This document shows, piece by piece, positions 34,757-44,697 of a stretch of 64,000 bases of DNA (position 1 is its first letter; every line of letters begins with the position of its first letter). The DNA comes from Aquarana catesbeiana (taxonomy: Eukaryota; Chordata; Amphibia; Anura; Ranidae), in contig NC_133324.1 of NCBI RefSeq assembly GCF_042186555.1, positions 129,859,655 to 129,923,654 of the forward strand, given 5' to 3'. Position numbers and translations under genes: made by a program. The notes under the pieces are model-generated. The model saw only the letters and a list, made by a program, of their open reading frames with translations, did no database searches and was not told where the DNA came from.

Positions 34757-34899
34757 GCGTTTCCTCCGCTTCACCTCATCCCGAGGGTTTTAGCGCAGTT
34801 TCTAGTAGTGGAAACGTGTTTAATCTTAGTGGCACCGTTTTGGCCCAAGAGACCATGGTTCACAACGTTGCTACGGCTGACAGACCAACCTCCTCTGAG

Positions 34900-35942
34900 G
34901 CTTCCCTGCAGACCAGACCTCCTGTCGCAGGGACCTCTCTGTCATCCACAAGTATCCATGCTGAACCTCTCAGCGTGGTTACTGAGGAAGAAATTTTGAG
35001 GAGCAAGGGCCTGACTGACAGAGTGATTCAGACCCTGCTACAGAGTAGAAAACCTGTCACTCAAGCCATTTACAGGAACGTCTGGAGAAAATGTAACAGC
35101 TGGTTGAACAGCCAAGGTGAGGTAAACATGGATACAGCAAATACCCTGCAGTTTCTCCAGGAGGGGATAGACAAAGGGCTAACCCCTAGTACTATTAAGG
35201 TCCAGATAGCAGCCTTAAGTGTGTACTTAGAGAAAAGGTTGCAAGAAGATCCTTTCATTGCTAGGTTCTGTAAAGCAATCTCCAGACGCAAACCAGTTAG
35301 AGTTAACATCGCCCCATCCTGGGATCTATCAGTCGTTCTAAAGGCATTTTTGGGGTCACCTTTTGAACCTATCTCAGAGGCCTCTCTATGACTGGTCACT
35401 CTCAAGACAGTACTGCTTGTGGCAATCACTTCAGCACGCAGAGTTAGTGAAATCCAAGCCCTCTCTGTCAGAGAGCCCATCCTCCAAATTCTGGAAGACA
35501 GAGTCATCCTAAAGACAGACCCTGGGTTCTTACCAAAGGTGGCATCTAATTTCCATAGGTCACAAGATATTGTCCTCCCTTCTTTCTGTCAGAAGGCTTC
35601 AAACGAGAAAGAGAAGCGTTTTCATTTATTAGATGTGAGGAGGTGTATCCTAGAGTATCTTAGGGTAACCAATCCATTCAGAATCTCAGATTCACTTTTT
35701 GTTCTTTTTTCCGGACAACGTAAGGGGCAAAAAGCTTCAAAAGTCACCATAGCTAGGTGGATTAGGCTAGCTATAGCAGAGGGCTATAAGACAGTAAACA
35801 AAGATCCTCCTGGGGTATTAAAGCCCACTCCACAAGGGCATTATCAGCATCCTGGGCAGAAAGAGCTGGTGCCACCCCGGAGCAAATATGTAAAGCAGCC
35901 ACATGGTCAAGCTTTTCCACCTTTACAAGGTATTATCGACTA
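34900..35942 (+). pseudogene. DIRS tyrosine recombinase, one stop and one frameshift
   Basis: The open frame 33565-35391 enters recombinase-like sequence at about 34900: an N-terminal helical domain (VTEEEILRSKGLTDRVIQTL, about 34980-35040; AIYRNVWRKCNSWL; LTPSTIKVQIAALSVYLEK). A TGA at 35389-35391 interrupts it; the same frame resumes (35419-35820) with the catalytic arginine box SARRVSEIQAL, and WIRLAIAEGYK near the end. Near 35820 a frameshift moves the HxxR box and the tyrosine (TFTRYYRLD, about 35920) into the next frame, which ends close to 36005. Tyrosine recombinases insert circular DIRS DNA without a target duplication. This copy is probably inactive. Confidence 0.87.
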
Positions 35943-36029
35943 GACTTAATGTCCAGTCAGGATCAGGCTTTTAGGAGAAAAGTTCTCCAAGCCGTGGGCC
36001 CCCCCTAATTTGGTGAGTACTTGGGGATC

Positions 36030-36117
36030 CTCTCAAGGGCTGTCCTGGAAGACAACTGGGGAAAACTGGAGTTAGACTTACCGGTAACTCCTTTTCCAGT
36101 GGTCTTCCAGGACAGCA
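36030..36117. repeat. DIRS internal complementary region
   Basis: 36036-36060 (AGGGCTGTCCTGGAAGACAA...) is the complement of the left terminus near 32545-32570. 36056-36117 (GGAGTTAGACTTACCGGTAA then CTTTTCCAGTGGTCTTCC) is the complement of the right terminus near 38006-38063. The two complements are fused head to tail, as expected for a splint that aligns the two element ends. Confidence 0.88.
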
Positions 36118-36191
36118 CTATCCCACCCTTTTTTGATTATGCGAACGTACTAACATTATTACCTGTTATGGTTATGTTTTTACAGTTCAAG

Positions 36192-37554
36192 CACCTAAAA
36201 ATAAAATCCACATAATTACAATACAATGACGTGATACTATCAAAGCACCAGTGACTAGCTCTGAATTTAAAAAGGAATAAGGTGCATAGTAAACGTACAT
36301 TTATACTTGGACCAGCGAAATGTATAGTGCGGACAAAAGGTGCTATGTGCAACTCAAAATTGAAGGAGTGGTAGCTAACTGTTTCTATATAAAGTGCATA
36401 TTGTGCATGCTGACATCAAATAATGAAAGAAGGTAAAAAGTTTTTTATAAAAAATGAGAAAAAATACTATTTTACATAGAAAACATAAAAAGAAAAGTCC
36501 TTTAAATAAAATGTGACAGCAACGTGCTAACATGCACACGTTGCAATTAAAGTGCTAGGGAACGCATTCATATGATGCACAAGAACAATCCTTGTGTGTG
36601 GTTGTGACAGCAACGTCCTGGCATGCACACGTTGCAGTTAGAGTGCTGGGGTGAATCACATCAAGTGTTTTCTTCGTGTGCTAGACACTTTGGTGGGTAA
36701 TAGCCCCTTACCTTCAGGTAATGGGGCAAAAGCAGGTAACAAGAGAGCTGTTAAGGGCGTCCGCCTATGGGTTCCAGCGCGTCCCTCTCTATCCTGGATC
36801 CTGGGTTGGAGTTCCCTCAGGTGTAATGCAGGGGGGTTGTATTCATAGGGGGTAATCGGCAGAAGAGAAGCCAAATAGTGTAATCCAGTTTAAAAAGTAA
36901 CACTCTTTATTGTAAAAATACAGGTACTCACAGAAAAATTGAGAAGCAGTGGTAACAATCCAACGAGCAGCGAGCTCGTGTGCCTCTGTTTGTGTTTGCA
37001 GCCTGTCTCGTCCCTACGCGTGACGTCACACCACGTGACTTCATCAGGGGACCAAAGTGTCTAGCACACGAAGAAAACACTTGATGTGATTCACCCCAGC
37101 ACTCTAACTGCAACGTGTGCATGCCAGGACGTTGCTGTCACAACCACACACAAGGATTGTTCTTGTGCATCATATGAATGCGTTCCCTAGCACTTTAATT
37201 GCAACGTGTGCATGTTAGCACGTTGCTGTCACATTTTATTTAAAGGACTTTTCTTTTTATGTTTTCTATGTAAAATAGTATTTTTTCTCATTTTTTATAA
37301 AAAAACTTTTTACCTTCTTTCATTATTTGATGTCAGCATGCACAATATGCACTTTATATAGAAACAGTTAGCTACCACTCCTTCAATTTTGAGTTGCACA
37401 TAGCACCTTTTGTCCGCACTATACATTTCGCTGGTCCAAGTATAAATGTACGTTTACTATGCACCTTATTCCTTTTTAAATTCAGAGCTAGTCACTGGTG
37501 CTTTGATAGTATCACGTCATTGTATTGTAATTATGTGGATTTTATTTTTAGGTG
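36192..37554. repeat. Large fold-back element, about 500-bp arms
   Basis: 36192-36694 and 37051-37554 are near-identical inverted copies (outer CACCTAAAAATAAAATCCAC, inner CTAGACACTTTGGT) around a spacer of about 356 bp. The spacer holds a degenerate hammerhead-like motif on the minus strand (CTGATGA at 37047-37041). The adjoining AT-rich tail (37555 to about 37845, with a poly-A/T run near 37630) is present only on the right, so the insertion is not fully symmetric. No coding capacity. Confidence 0.92.
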
Positions 37555-37849
37555 ATTGAAGTGATATTTTATTTGAGTATACTTATGCCATTCTCTATGC
37601 ACTATTGAAGATATTGAACATTTAAAAAAAAAAAAAAAAAAAAAAATTTTTTAATTTTTGTTATACACATTATCCTTCACGTTTATGTTATTTCACCACT
37701 TTTTTACCTAGCGCATTTATTATTATTATTCTATTATTTTATGTTCACCTGTTTCTACACTAAGGATCAGCGCAGCACCACCTACTCATATACATTTATC
37801 TAAAAGGTCAGGTGTTTACCTTATCGGTGTATGCGGCTTTTCCACCCTT

Positions 37850-38065
37850 AGCCTCTTCCATAACAGATAGCGCGGGAATAATTTCCCTTATTTACAGTTC
37901 CATCCTTCGGTTCTTGGTGAATGACTGACCAGGGACCTGAGGGACCGCCTTTTGAACTGTTTGGCAATGTGTTTCCTGGGTCGATGGGAGGGACTCCATC
38001 TCTCAAGGGCTGTCCTGGAAGACCACTGGAAAAGGCGTTACCGGTAAGTCTAACTCCAGTTTTCT
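37850..38065 (-). repeat. Right terminal inverted repeat of the DIRS element
   Basis: Reads as the inverse of 32534 to about 32680: GACCAGGGACCTGAGGGACC, TTGGCAATGTGTTTCCTGGG, TCGATGGGAGGGACTCC, AAGGGCTGTCCTGGAAGACC, then CTTACCGG-type extension ending CTCCAGTTTT. Confidence 0.88.
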
Positions 38066-38711
38066 CACATGGCATACTTGCAACTATACCCCAAAACACT
38101 TTCTGCTACTCCTGATACCACGTGTGTGTGAGTTTTTCACAGTCTAGCAACATAGAGAAGCACAACATCCAAGGAGCACCTTCAGGCGTTATCCACTTCA
38201 TAAGCCTTTATTGGGTGGCAGTTTAGAGTTACACAGAAGGTCTGGTGCTAGAATTATTACTCTTGCTCTGACGTTTGCAGTGATGCCTCACCAACATGTG
38301 TGTTCGCTTTTGCACGCAAGCGCGGTGGCATTTTAAGTTTTTTATTTGTTTATTGTGAGACACTGGTACACAGACATGTTTTTGTGCACTGTGACAGATG
38401 TTGATCGTCCACCGACAGACACTGACAGATGTTGATGTTGCAATGGAACACTATTGTAGATGTTTTGTTCACTGGTACAGATGCTCATTGGACAAGGGAC
38501 AGCTTATTATTCTAAATGGGAAACCTTCACTTTGTTTGCTAATATTAAAGATTCTACCAGCAAGAATAAGTCCCTACATTTAAAGAGCACCTGTCATTTC
38601 AGATCCATCATGGCAGCGCCTGTTAGTGGGCATCCACTCACCTGCTGCCATCACGTCCCTCGCCTCGTGTCAAAGCCACATCATCAGCCATCCTATTGGA
38701 GTGAATGGGAC

Positions 38712-39682
38712 TAGGGCTGCAACTAACGATTATTTTCATAATCGTTTAGTTGGCCGATTTTATTGTTTCGATTAATTGGATAATAACCTTAAAGTGTGGT
38801 GTATAATTTAAAATGTAAAGTTTAAAAAAAGGCAATTTATTCTTAAAAATCCTATATGCAGTGGTAAATATAACCAACTATATGATTAGGGCGCAAAATC
38901 TCTAATCCACTCTGAGAATAACAGACATAAGAGATATACTGTATATACTATTGGAGGTTGAATCTCGTAAATATCAGACTCAGAGATCACATTTTTTATT
39001 TAGACCCCTTGCACACTGGGGCCCATGTAATGTGCCCTGTTCCCATGTAATGTGGCTTGCCTCCATGTAAATTTACTTTAAATGTAATGTGCCTTACAAA
39101 AGTATTGAAACCCCTTGGCATTTTTCGTGTTTTGTTGCCTCACAACCTGGAATTAACATGGATTGTTTGAGGATTTGCATCATTTAATTTACAGAACATG
39201 CCCACAACTTTGGAGATGTTTTTCTTTATTTTTTTTTTATTATTATTGTGAAGCAAACAACAAATAGGACTAAATAACAGAAAAAGTCAATGTGCATAAC
39301 TATTCACCCCCCCCTAAAGTCAATACTATCACCGCTCCAGGTCACTTTGGATACGTCTCTGAGCTTCCCACATCTTACCACTGGGATATTTGCCCATTCC
39401 TCCTTGCAAAACTGCTCCAGCTCCTTCAAGTTGGATGGTTTGCGCTTCTGAACAACAATCTTTAAGTCTGACCACAGATTTTCTATTGGATTGAGGTGTG
39501 GGCTTTGACTAGGCCTTTCTAACACGTTTACATGTTTCCCCTTAAACCATTCAAGTGTTGCTTTAGCAGTGTGTTTGGGGGTCATTGTCCTGCTGGAAGG
39601 TGAACATCCATTCCTAGCCTCAAATCTCACACAGAGTGGTACAGGTTTATATTATCATAATCGATTTGTTATTTCAGCCCTA
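38712..39682. mobile_element. hAT-type element with 8-bp TSD
   Basis: The left end TAGGGCTGCAACTAACGATT and the right end AATCGATTTGTTATTTCAGCCCTA are inverted. The flanking octamers AATGGGAC (38704-38711) and AATGTGAC (39683-39690) differ at one base. The same family occurs complete at 51106-54412 and 58299-59716. The interior holds a Tc1 fragment (39088-39640). Confidence 0.85.
39088..39640 (-). pseudogene. Tc1-type transposase C-terminal fragment
   Basis: Minus strand 39630-39304 translates to DPKHTAKATLEWFKG, SQSPHLNPIENLWSDLK and NLKELEQFCKEEW, the second Asp region (mutated: PSSRTMTPKHT instead of a QQDNDPKHT-type motif) and the Glu region of a Tc1 transposase. The plus-strand terminus CTTACAAAAGTATTGAAACC (39089) resembles a Tc1 inverted repeat. 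The N-terminal half is missing. Confidence 0.85.
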
Positions 39683-40398
39683 AATGTGACTGTTGGTGAG
39701 TCAACAGCGGGTCAGAGGAGGAGCTGCTGCAGGACAGAGATGACAGTTGCTCTTTTAAAAATTATGATTTAACCACTTCAAAACCGGCCACTGTATATAA
39801 ACGTCCTGTACTTTGGGGGGGGGGGGGTATCTGAATGATGCCTGTAGCTACAGACATCATTCAGATATCATTATTTTCAGCCGGCGATTCTGTGCACGAT
39901 AAGAATGATCATAGCGGCAGTTCCGCCGTTTGATCGTTCTTATAGGCGACAGGAGGGGACGCCCCTCCCGCCGCCATCCGGTGCTTCTCCGGGCTCTCCC
40001 GTGCCATCGGGAGCCCGGAGAATGAATCGGCCGGCGCCGGATGAGGACGATAGAGATGACTGGTGACCAGATGGTCACCAGTCATCTCTATGACCGTCGG
40101 AGGCCCGGGCGCGATGTTATGATGTCACGCCCGGGTACCCGGAAATAACCGAAGCCGCAATCTCATGCTTTCCAGCCTGGAGGAGAGATGTGGGGTCTTA
40201 TTGACCCCACATCTCTCCATAAAGAGGACCTGTCACATAGATTCCTATTACAAGGGATGTTTACATTCCTTGTAATAGGAATAAAAGTAATCAAAAGAAA
40301 AGTGTAAAAATAAAAAAAATTAAGTAATATATAAAAAAAAAAAAATTTAAAGCGCCCCTGTCCCTGGTAGCTCGCACTCAGAAGCAAACGCACACGTA

Positions 40399-42016
40399 CA
40401 CTACCGTTCAAAAGTTTGGGGTCACATTGAAATGTCCTTATTTTTGAAGGAAAAGCACTGTACTTTTAAATGAAGCTAACTTTAAACTAGTCCTAACTTT
40501 AAACAAATATACTCTATACATTGCTAATGTGGTAAATGACTATTCTAACTGCAAATGTCTAGTTTTTGGTGCAATATCTACATAGGTGTATAGAGGCCCA
40601 TTTCCAGCAACTATCACTCCAGTGTTCTAATGGTACAATGTGTTTGCTCATTGGCTCAGAAGGCTAATTGATGATTAGCAAACCCTTGTGCAATCATGTT
40701 CACACATCTAAAAACAGTCTAGCTCCTTCCAGAAGCTACAAAACTGACCTTCCTGTGAGCAGATTGAGTTTCTGGAGCATCACATTTGTGGGGTCAATTA
40801 AACGCTCAAAATGGCCAGAAAAAGAGAACTTTCATCTGAAACTCGACAGTCTATTCTTGTTCTTAGAAATGAAGGCTATTCCATGCGAGAAATTGCAAAG
40901 AAATTGAAGATTTCCTACAACGGTGTGTACTACTCCCTTCAGAGGACAGCACAAACAGGCTCTAACCAGAGTAGAAAAAGAAGTGGGAGGCCGCGTTGCA
41001 CAACTAAGCAAGAAGATAAGCACATTAGAGTCTCTAGTTTGAGAAACAGACGCCTCACAGGTCCCCAACTGGCATCTTCATTAAATAGTACCCGCAAAAC
41101 ACCAGTGTCAACATCTACAGTGAAAAGGCGGCTGCGGGATTTTGGGCTTCAGGGCAGAGTGGCAAAGAAAAAGCCATATCTGAGACTGGCCAATAAAAGA
41201 AAAAGATTAAGATGGGCAAAAGAACACAGACATTGGACAGAGGAAGACTGGAAAAAAGTGTTGTGGACGGATGAATCCAAGTTTGAGGTGTTAGGATCAC
41301 AAAGAAGAACGTTTGTGAGACGCAGAACAAATGAAAAGATGCTGGAAGAATGCCTGACGCCATCTGTTAAGCATGGTGGAGGTAATGTGATGGTCTGGGG
41401 TTGCTTTGGTGCTGGTAAGGTGGGAGCTTTGTACAGGGTAAAAGGGATTCTGAATAAGGAAGGCTATCACTCTATTTTGCAACGCCATGCCATACCCAGT
41501 GGACAGCGCTTGATTGGAGCCAATTTCATCCTACAACAGGACAATGACCCTAAACACACCTCCAAATTGTGCAAGAACTATTTACAGCAGAAGCAGGCAG
41601 CTGGTATTCTATCGGTAATGGAGTGGCCAGCACAGTCACCAGATCTGAACCCCATTGAGCTGTTGTGGGAGCAGCTTGACCGTATGGTACGCCAGAAGTG
41701 CCCATCCAACCAATCCAACTTGTGGGAGCTGCTTCTAAAAGCGTGGGGTGCAATTTCTCCAGCTTACCTCAATAAATTAACAGCTAGAATGCCAAAGGTG
41801 TGCAATGCTGTAATTGCTGCAAAAGGAGGATTCTTTGATAAAAGCAAAGTTTGATGTAAAAACAATGTTATTTCAAATACAAATCATTATTTCTAACCTT
41901 GTCAATGTCTTGACTCTATTTTCTATTCATTTCACAACGTATGGTGGTGAATAAGTGTGACTTTTCATGGAAAACACAAAATTGTTTGGGTGACCCCAAA
42001 CTTTTGAACGGTAGTG
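40399..42016 (+). mobile_element. Apparently intact Tc1-like transposon, DD38E type
   Basis: Flanking TA dinucleotides at 40397-40398 and 42017-42018. The left end CACTACCGTTCAAAAGTTTG and the right end CAAACTTTTGAACGGTAGTG are perfect inverted repeats over about 27 bp. 1618 bp with one uninterrupted transposase gene (40811-41854). No visible stops, frameshifts or deletions, in contrast to every other element here, so it is a candidate for recent activity. Confidence 0.95.
40811..41854 (+). CDS. Tc1-like transposase (DD38E)
   Basis: 347 codons, full length for the superfamily. Residues 1-50 form the first helix-turn-helix (SMREIAKKLKISYNGVYYSL). 57-63 are a GRPR-like AT-hook (RSGRPR). About 70-115 form the second HTH (LTGPQLASSLN, VSTSTVKRRLRDFGL). 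The catalytic core has D154 (LWTDESKF), D244 (LQQDNDPKHTS) and E283 (SPDLNPIELLWE). Exactly 38 residues separate D244 and E283, unlike the usual 34 of Tc1; a DD38E group (called Intruder) has been described in animals including anurans. A glycine-rich box (HGGGNVMVWGCF, 188-199) is also intact. The enzyme would bind the 27-bp termini and cut and paste the element at TA. The start is the first ATG, 412 bp inside the element. Confidence 0.95.
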   Translation: MARKRELSSETRQSILVLRNEGYSMREIAKKLKISYNGVYYSLQRTAQTGSNQSRKRSGRPRCTTKQEDKHIRVSSLRNRRLTGPQLASSLNSTRKTPVSTSTVKRRLRDFGLQGRVAKKKPYLRLANKRKRLRWAKEHRHWTEEDWKKVLWTDESKFEVLGSQRRTFVRRRTNEKMLEECLTPSVKHGGGNVMVWGCFGAGKVGALYRVKGILNKEGYHSILQRHAIPSGQRLIGANFILQQDNDPKHTSKLCKNYLQQKQAAGILSVMEWPAQSPDLNPIELLWEQLDRMVRQKCPSNQSNLWELLLKAWGAISPAYLNKLTARMPKVCNAVIAAKGGFFDKSKV

Positions 42017-42613
42017 TAAGTCCCGCCCACATATGTAAACGCCGCTCAAACCACACATGTGAGGTATCGCCGCGTGCGTTAGAGCGTGTGCAACACTTCT
42101 AGCACTAGACCTCCTCTGTAACGCTAAACTGGTAACCTCTAAAAAATTTTAAAGCGTCGCCTATGGAGATTTTTAAGTTATGAAGTTTGGCGCCATTCCA
42201 TGATTGTGCGCAATTTTAAAGCGTGACATGTTAGGTATCTATTTACTCGGCATAACATCATCTTTCACATTATACAAACAAATTGGGCTAACTTTACTGT
42301 TTTGTTATTTTTTAATTCATGAAACCGTTTTTTTTTTATTCCCTAGGGTGTCTGCTAAAAAAAACATATTTAATGTTTGGGGGTTCTGAGTGATTTTCTA
42401 GCAAAAAAATTTATGATTTTTACATGTAGGAGAGAAGTGCCAGAATAGGCCCGGTATTGAGGTGGTTAAATCAAATTGATTTAAATTAAGCCTTTTTACT
42501 AGTGATTTCAATCAAAAGCACCCTGGTGTACTGTGTGGGAATGGCTGCAGTATGTGTGATCTGTGACAGCTCTCTTGTATCACTTACACAGAGCGCTCTC
42601 AGCACAGGCCGCT

Positions 42614-43551
42614 TTAACCATTTGCTTACCGGGCACTTAAACCCCCCTCCTATCCAGACCAATTTTCAGCTTTCGGCGCTGACGCACTTTGAATGACAAT
42701 TGCGTGGTCATACTACACTGTACCCAAATGAAATTTTTATCATTTTTTCACCACAAATAGAGCTTTCTTTTGGTGGTATTTGATCACCTCTGCGGTTTTT
42801 ACTTTTTATTAAAAAAATGTAAAAAACTGAATTTTTTTTTAAAAAAAAGTTTATTTTTTTATATTTTGTTTTAAAAAATTTTAAACGGGTAATTTTTCTC
42901 CTTCATTGATGTACGCTGATGAGGCGGCAGTGATGGGCACTGATGGGCGGCAGTGATGGGCACTGATGGGTGGCAGTGATGGGCACTGATGGGTGGCAGT
43001 GATGGGCAGCACTGGCAGGTGGCACTGATTGGCACTACAGGTGGGCATTGATAGGTGGTACTTGTGGGCACTGTTAGGTGGCACTGTTAGGTGGCACTGT
43101 GGGCACTGTTAGGTGGCACTGTGGGCACTATTAGGTGGCACTGTGGGCACTATTAGGTGGCACTTTTATTGGGCACTGATGAGGCAGATGTGCCTCTTCC
43201 ACTAAGGGACCGATGTCCCTCACATCCGATCCGGTGATCGGCTTTTTTTTCTACTCGCGCTGTCAGCGTGAGTAAAAAAAAAAAACGATTACCGATCTTT
43301 TGTTTACATCATGTGATCAGCTGTCATTGGCTGACAGCTGATCACATGGTAAGGGGCCAGGACCGGCCCCTTACACAGATCGGTGATCAGCCGAGTCTCA
43401 GTGACTCGGTGATCACAACGCGCCCGGCGCGCGCCCTGCTGGGCGCGCGCAGGGAGCGTGCACAGGGGAGGACGTCATATGACGTCCTCCCGGGAATGTA
43501 GGTCCGCGCTGTAGCCGTCATTCGGCTATAGCGCAGATGCCAAGCGGTTAA
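42614..43551 (+). mobile_element. Complete TTAA element with GGCA-rich internal repeats
   Basis: TTAA (42614-42617) CCATTTGCTTACCGGGCAC; right end GTAGCCGTCATTCGGCTATA, GATGCCAAGCGG and TTAA (43548-43551). The left interior matches 15233-16989. The middle (42905-43180) is an irregular tandem of about 10-24-bp units such as GGCACTGATGGGTGGCAGTG. GC-rich hairpins near the right end (GCGCGCGC around 43425-43450; ATGACGTCCTCC). The right end is nearly the same as that of 16990-18033, placing both in one subfamily. Confidence 0.88.
42905..43180. repeat. Degenerate tandem repeat (GGCACTGATGGGTGGCAGTG-like)
   Basis: Units of variable length built from GGCACTG, TGGGCA and TAGGTGG run through the interior of the TTAA element. 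Confidence 0.85.
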
Positions 43552-43780
43552 TCACTTGAGCTCTGGAAGATTTGTCCCCCTTCATGAACAGGACATTATT
43601 TTGCTAGCAAGCACTGCACTTATTTAACTGGTAATTTCGTGGTTATGCAATGCTGTACCCAAACAAATTGCGTTATCCTTTTTTTTTTTTTTTTTTCCAC
43701 ACAAACGGAGCTTTCTGTTGGTGGTATTTGATCACAATGCCTGTACTCTGCTATACGCCCCCCTAAATTTCACTCTGTCC
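43548..43780 (+). mobile_element. TTAA element fragment (left end only)
   Basis: From the shared TTAA: TCACTTGAGCTCTGGAAGA, CCCCCTTCATGAACAGGAC, GTGGTTATGCAATGCTGTAC and GTTGGTGGTATTTGATCAC, matching 50454-50530 plus 54749 onwards. Lost after about 43745. Confidence 0.65.
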
Positions 43781-44577
43781 CCTTGACACAGCTGTGGTGT
43801 AATGTAGTGTGCGGTAGAAACTTAAAGACAATTTCACAATATAATATACCTTTTGTCTTTACCTTTAACCCCTTCCCGCTGAGCGTACGCAGATGTGCGT
43901 ACTCGGCTTTTGGGGGTTATAGCGGGATGATGCCCGCAGCTGCAGGCATCATCCCGGTACCGTTGTTTAGAGCCGGCGATCGGCTATCCGAATATAACAA
44001 CCGATGCGGCTAAAAGCCGCTTGGCTGTTATACTGGAGGAGCGGGAGGGGACGTTCCCCCCCCCCCCCCCGCTCTTACCGTGCCTCCCGATCGAACGACC
44101 AATTGGCTGCCTCCAGCGGCTGGGGGCATGCTGGAACGAAGCTGTGGGTGGCTTCGTTCCAGCCTTCTAATTGTAAACGTGGAAGCGACGTCATGACGTC
44201 ACTTCCCCTTTACTCGGCTGCCAATGGCGCCAGTTTTTAAAAAATGCACAGTATTCAGAATCACCGTTTTTGGCAATCTGAATACTTTGAAGTGCAAAAG
44301 GAGGGATCGGGGGTCTTTTAGACCCCCGATCCCTCCATAAAGAGTACCTGTCACCACCTATAACTGCCACAAGGGATGTTTACATTCCTTGTGACAGCAA
44401 TAAAAGTCATCAAAATTTTTTTTTTTTTAAAACACCCCCCTCCACGCGAGCTCGCGCAGCAAAGAAAACGCAAACTGAAAACTCCTCTGTAACTCTAACC
44501 TGGTAACCGTAAAAACAATTTAAAGCGTCGCCTATGGAAATTCTTAGGTACCGTAGTTTGTCGCCATTCCAGGAGTG

Positions 44578-44697
44578 AAAAAAAGGAGTAGATGTGGCGC
44601 CGTTCCAGACCTGGTGGATTCAGGTGTGTGCTGCTCCCTTGATTGGGAGGAAGATAATTAGGTGGGGAAAGGGATAGTAGGTACTTCCTATTTATAT
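44578..44697. mobile_element. 120-bp insertion with 15-bp TSD
   Basis: GCCATTCCAGGAGTG (44563-44577) and GCCATTCCACGAGTG (44698-44712) flank it, with one mismatch; the host sequence is otherwise continuous with other TTAA copies. The insert begins with an A run and contains CCAGACCTGGTGGATTCAGG and CCCTTGATTGGGAGG. A duplication of this length is typical of LINE-mobilised (SINE-like) insertions. Family unknown to me. Confidence 0.65.

Larger units (their letters stand above)
32534..38065 (+). mobile_element. DIRS element with terminal inverted repeats and internal complementary region
   Basis: The left terminal repeat (from AAGTTTTCCCCAGTTGTCTTCC at 32534 to about 32680) is inverted at the right end (about 37850-38065). 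Just downstream of the recombinase, 36030-36117 contains the complement of the left terminus joined to the complement of the right terminus, the DIRS internal complementary region used as a splint for circularisation. Order: left repeat, short gag remnant, RT/RNase H, tyrosine recombinase, internal complementary region, a large fold-back (36192-37554), right repeat. It sits inside a TTAA-family element. A premature stop in the RT tail, a stop and a frameshift in the recombinase, and a missing gag make it non-autonomous now. Confidence 0.9.
32079..38340 (+). mobile_element. TTAA-family element split by the 5.5-kb DIRS element
   Basis: 32084-32533 carries the family's left interior (GCGCTACAAATG, TTGGTAAAAATAACCCAAATCAG, AAAATTGATCACACCTGATG, TCCAAGGTATTTAGTAAG). 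38066 to about 38340 carries the continuing right interior (TCACATGGCATACTTGCAAC, CACGTGTGTGTGAG, GCACCTTCAGGCGTT, TTTGCACGCAAGCGCGG). Abuts the previous element at the shared TTAA (32079-32082). The right terminus is lost. Confidence 0.65.
39769..42469. mobile_element. TTAA element carrying a Tc1 insertion
   Basis: TTAA (39769-39772) CCACTTCAAAACCGGCCACT on the left; GCCCGGTATTGAGGTGG then TTAA (42466-42469) on the right. Host sequence flanks the Tc1: 39773-40396 (hairpins GAGATGACTGGTGACCA/TGGTCACCAGTCATCTC at 40051-40088, CCTTGTAATAGGAATAAAAG) and 42019-42465 (CACACATGTGAGGTATCGCC, CTAGACCTCCTCTGTAACGC, ATTTACTCGGCATAAC). Reverse orientation relative to 15233-16989. Confidence 0.85.
38480..42525 (-). 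mobile_element. Old element (CCAGGGTG...GATTTAAATC family) split by two insertions
   Basis: Three pieces match, in reverse, the copy at 57840-58290. 38500-38711 (TTTAAAGATTC-like, CAAGAATAAGTC, AGCACCTGTCATTTCAGATCC). 39690-39768 (GTTGGTGAGTCAACAGCGGG, TGACAGTTGCTCTTT). 42470-42525 (TTGATTTAAATTAAGCCTTT, ACTAGTGATTTCAATC, CACCCTGG). Removing the hAT copy (38712-39682) and the TTAA element (39769-42469) rejoins them. The left end is uncertain. Confidence 0.7.

Noticed and set aside
40163..40411. Small minus-strand frame before the Tc1-like element
   Set aside because: Falls within TTAA-element interior that is non-coding in all other copies.
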